Assembly: GCF_013003965.1 (NCBI RefSeq)
Contig: NZ_CP053069.1
Coordinates: 1,829,419-1,893,418 of the forward strand
Direction: 5' to 3'
DNA from: Usitatibacter rugosus
Lineage (GTDB): Bacteria; Pseudomonadota; Gammaproteobacteria; Burkholderiales; Usitatibacteraceae
Length of the DNA: 64,000 nucleotides
Numbering within the stretch: position 1 is the stretch's first letter; each line of letters begins with the position of its first letter. Shown here piece by piece: positions 62,061 through 64,000 of this stretch. A program made the translations under genes and the position numbers. The notes below the pieces were generated by a model, which had not been told where the DNA came from, made no database searches, and saw only the letters and a list, made by a program, of their open reading frames with translations.

Positions 62061-63068
62061 ATGGGCGGACTGGAGATCGGCCTCGGCACGCTGGTGCTGC
62101 TCGTGGTGCTGGCCCTGGCGTTCGACTTCATGAACGGCTTCCACGACGCGGCGAACTCGATCGCCACGGTCGTCTCGACCGGCGTCCTCAGGCCGCAGCA
62201 CGCGGTGGCCTTCGCCGCGTTCTTCAACTTCGTCGCGCTCTTCATCTTCCACCTCAAGGTCGCCGCCACGGTGGGCACGGGCATCGTCGATCCCGCGGTG
62301 GTAGACCAGTACGTGATCTTCGGCGCGCTGTGCGGCGCGATCGCCTGGAACGGGATCACGTGGTGGTGGGGCCTTCCGTCGTCCTCGTCGCACGCGCTGA
62401 TCGGTGGCCTCGTGGGGGCCGCGGCCGCGAAGGTGGGCTTCGGCGCGATCATCACCTCGGGCATCGGCAAGATCGTCCTCTTCATCTTCCTCTCGCCGGC
62501 GCTGGGGTTCCTCTTCGGAGGCCTGCTCCTCGTGGTGGTTTCCTGGGTCGTGCGCCGGTCGACGCCCACCCGGGTGGACCGCTGGTTCCGGCGCCTGCAG
62601 CTCGTCTCCGCCGGCCTCTATTCGCTCGGCCACGGCGGCAACGACGCGCAGAAGACCATCGGCATCATCTGGCTGGTGCTGATCGCGGCGAACGTCGAGG
62701 GCGCCAAGGAGCAGGTGCCCTACTGGGTGGTGATCTCCTGCTACGTGGCCATCGCCCTGGGCACGATGTTCGGCGGCTGGCGCATCGTGAAGACGATGGG
62801 GCAGAAGATCACGAAGCTGAAGCCCATCCATGGCTTCTGCGCCGAGACGGGCGGGGCGATCACGCTCTTCCTCGCCTCGTTCCTGGGCGTGCCGGTCTCC
62901 ACCACGCACACCATCACCGGTGCCATCGTCGGCGTCGGCTCCACGCGCAACATCAACACCGTGCGCTGGGGCCTGGCGGGCACCATCGTATGGGCGTGGA
63001 TCTTCACGATCCCGGCCTCCGCGCTGATCGCCGCGCTCGGCTGGACGATCGGCCGGCTGATCCTCTAG
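62061..63068 (+). CDS. pit: PiT-family inorganic phosphate transporter
   Basis: A 335-residue membrane protein of the inorganic phosphate transporter (PiT) family, which takes up metal-phosphate with protons or sodium. The N-terminal signature FDFMNGFHDAANSIATVVST and the C-terminal SLGHGGNDAQKTIG and GVPVSTTHTITGAIVGVG motifs are clear, as is PSSSSHALIGGLVGA in the middle. About ten transmembrane segments. It is co-transcribed with the DUF47 gene. Confidence 0.95.
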   Translation: MGGLEIGLGTLVLLVVLALAFDFMNGFHDAANSIATVVSTGVLRPQHAVAFAAFFNFVALFIFHLKVAATVGTGIVDPAVVDQYVIFGALCGAIAWNGITWWWGLPSSSSHALIGGLVGAAAAKVGFGAIITSGIGKIVLFIFLSPALGFLFGGLLLVVVSWVVRRSTPTRVDRWFRRLQLVSAGLYSLGHGGNDAQKTIGIIWLVLIAANVEGAKEQVPYWVVISCYVAIALGTMFGGWRIVKTMGQKITKLKPIHGFCAETGGAITLFLASFLGVPVSTTHTITGAIVGVGSTRNINTVRWGLAGTIVWAWIFTIPASALIAALGWTIGRLIL

Positions 63069-63153
63069 CTTTCGGGGGTCGTTGGCGGGATTCCCGCCGC
63101 AATCTCGTTCTATCCGGTGAGCGCCCCCATTCCGGGCGCGACTGGAGGCGACG

Positions 63154-63600
63154 ATGAGGAAGCTCCCCCTGGTAGTCCTGCTCGCGGCGCTGGCCGTGCC
63201 CCCGGCCCTGGCCGACTGGGACGAAGCGCGCGAGAAGCGCGACGCCGCGGAGCGCAAGGCGCAAGCCGCCGAGAGCGCGCGCAAGAAAGCCGAGATGGAT
63301 CGCATCCGGAGCGATACCGAGCTCAAGGCGGCCCGCGCCTACCTGGGGCCGGCCGCGGAGGGCAAGTCCGACGCCGAGGCCAGGCGCCTCTACGCCGAGA
63401 AGATGGCCGTCATCCAGCGTGCGGGGAAGGGCGATGCGGCCGCGAAGGCGCAGCTCCAGGGCCTGAACCCCGAGCAGCAGGCGCAGATGGACGCGGCCAT
63501 GAAGGGCATGACCGGCAAATCCCTCACCGAGTTCAACTCGATGAGCGACGCCGAGATGAAGGCCTACCAGCGCGACATGGAGAAGAAGTACGGCAAGTAG
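63154..63600 (+). CDS. Secreted coiled-coil protein of unknown function
   Basis: A 148-residue protein with signal peptide RKLPLVVLLAALAVPPALA. The mature part begins with a long charged helix (DWDEAREKRDAAERKAQAAE, then SARKKAEMDRIRSD), followed by Gln/Met-rich helices (GLNPEQQAQMDAAMKGMTGK). It is probably periplasmic. I do not recognise a family. It lies 85 nt after pit and may be independent. Confidence 0.65.
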   Translation: MRKLPLVVLLAALAVPPALADWDEAREKRDAAERKAQAAESARKKAEMDRIRSDTELKAARAYLGPAAEGKSDAEARRLYAEKMAVIQRAGKGDAAAKAQLQGLNPEQQAQMDAAMKGMTGKSLTEFNSMSDAEMKAYQRDMEKKYGK

Positions 63601-63667
63601 CGATGCCGTGGCGAACCTTTCGCCGTCCGGGGGGCCTACCTCTCAACGAACACGAAAGGGAATCGCA

Positions 63668-64000
63668 ATGACCGACGAAATCGCCAAGCTGTACGAGATG
63701 ATCGAGGACCTCGACGTCGCGATGATGACCACGCGCCGCCGCGACGGCCACCTGGTCTCGCGAGCGATGTCCACGCAGAAAGCCGCGCCGGGCGCCGACC
63801 TCTGGTTCGTGACCTCGAACGCCACCCACAAGCTGGACGAGCTGATCGAGGACCCGCATGTAAACCTTGCCTACTACAAGGACCGCACGCGGGAATGGAT
63901 TTCCGTCTCCGGGATCGCCACGGTCACGCAGGACCGCGCCACGATCGCGCAGCTTTTCGCCGAGGACTGGAAGGTGTGGTTCGGCCGCGAGGGCGACTCG
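63668..64000 (+). CDS. Pyridoxamine 5'-phosphate oxidase-like flavin-binding protein, N-terminal part
   Basis: The first 111 codons are in the window; the gene runs off the right edge. DVAMMTTRRRDGHLVSRAMS, DLWFVTSNATHKLDELIEDP, VNLAYYKDRTREWISVSGIA and DWKVWFGREGD match the general-stress-protein 26 / PNPOx-like split-barrel family, which binds FMN or F420. The substrate is unknown. A Shine-Dalgarno (AAAGGGAA) precedes the ATG. Confidence 0.85.
   Translation, partial: MTDEIAKLYEMIEDLDVAMMTTRRRDGHLVSRAMSTQKAAPGADLWFVTSNATHKLDELIEDPHVNLAYYKDRTREWISVSGIATVTQDRATIAQLFAEDWKVWFGREGDS

Overview
The window is high-GC bacterial chromosome. Malate dehydrogenase, a DUF47/PiT phosphate module, a FimV-like/PilZ pair and the protein styles suggest a Gram-negative betaproteobacterium. 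This is inference; there is no rRNA or phylogenetic marker beyond mdh.

Layout. (1) 1-2366: an EEP-family nuclease/phosphatase fragment coupled to a phospholipase D/VTT membrane protein, both on the minus strand. (2) 2475-2562: tRNA-Ser(CGA). (3) About 2580-11860: a lower-GC accessory region of mixed orientation. It holds a HipA-like kinase / DUF3037 / SecB-like chaperone trio, a GNAT enzyme with a small unknown protein, a divergent class III cyclase-like protein, two alpha/beta-hydrolase lipoproteins, a Rap1a/Tai-like immunity protein, a GGDEF-family protein, a duplicated gene-start fragment and a truncated lipoprotein. No integrase was found. (4) 11865-14956 (minus): an arsenic operon, arsR-arsI-arsC-aquaporin, every junction overlapping, followed by an XRE regulator/nucleotidyltransferase pair. 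Perfect palindromes sit beside the arsR and XRE starts. (5) 15098-20330: a FimV-like TPR protein with a PilZ-like protein, a lysyl-endopeptidase-like secreted protease, and a TetR regulator with its own palindromic site.

(6) 20662-55001 is the outstanding region: about 34 kb of DUF11-type secreted repeat proteins. They are a 174-aa protein, a 909-aa protein, a 2263-aa protein with DUF11 and SdrD-B-like domains and a C-terminal outer-membrane barrel, and a 7656-aa giant. The giant has a Gly-rich head, about 17 divergent Ig-like modules, an almost perfectly periodic 262-aa tandem array, and a DUF11 tail. A membrane GGDEF-family protein follows. The barrel protein, the giant and the GGDEF protein overlap at their stop/start codons and are probably translated as one unit. 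This looks like a surface adhesin or filament system with its own outer-membrane partner and a linked c-di-GMP-type component.

(7) 55012-64000: an EamA transporter; a small inverted-repeat element carrying a frameshifted GxxExxY gene just upstream of mdh; mdh with a strong terminator; a 5'-truncated solute-binding-protein relic; an ECF sigma/anti-sigma/DUF6249 group; a small lipoprotein; an MFS exporter; the DUF47/PiT phosphate transport pair; a secreted coiled-coil protein; and the start of a pyridoxamine-phosphate-oxidase-like protein.

Most other long open frames in the repeat region, including antisense frames of more than 3000 codons, are composition artefacts and are not annotated.
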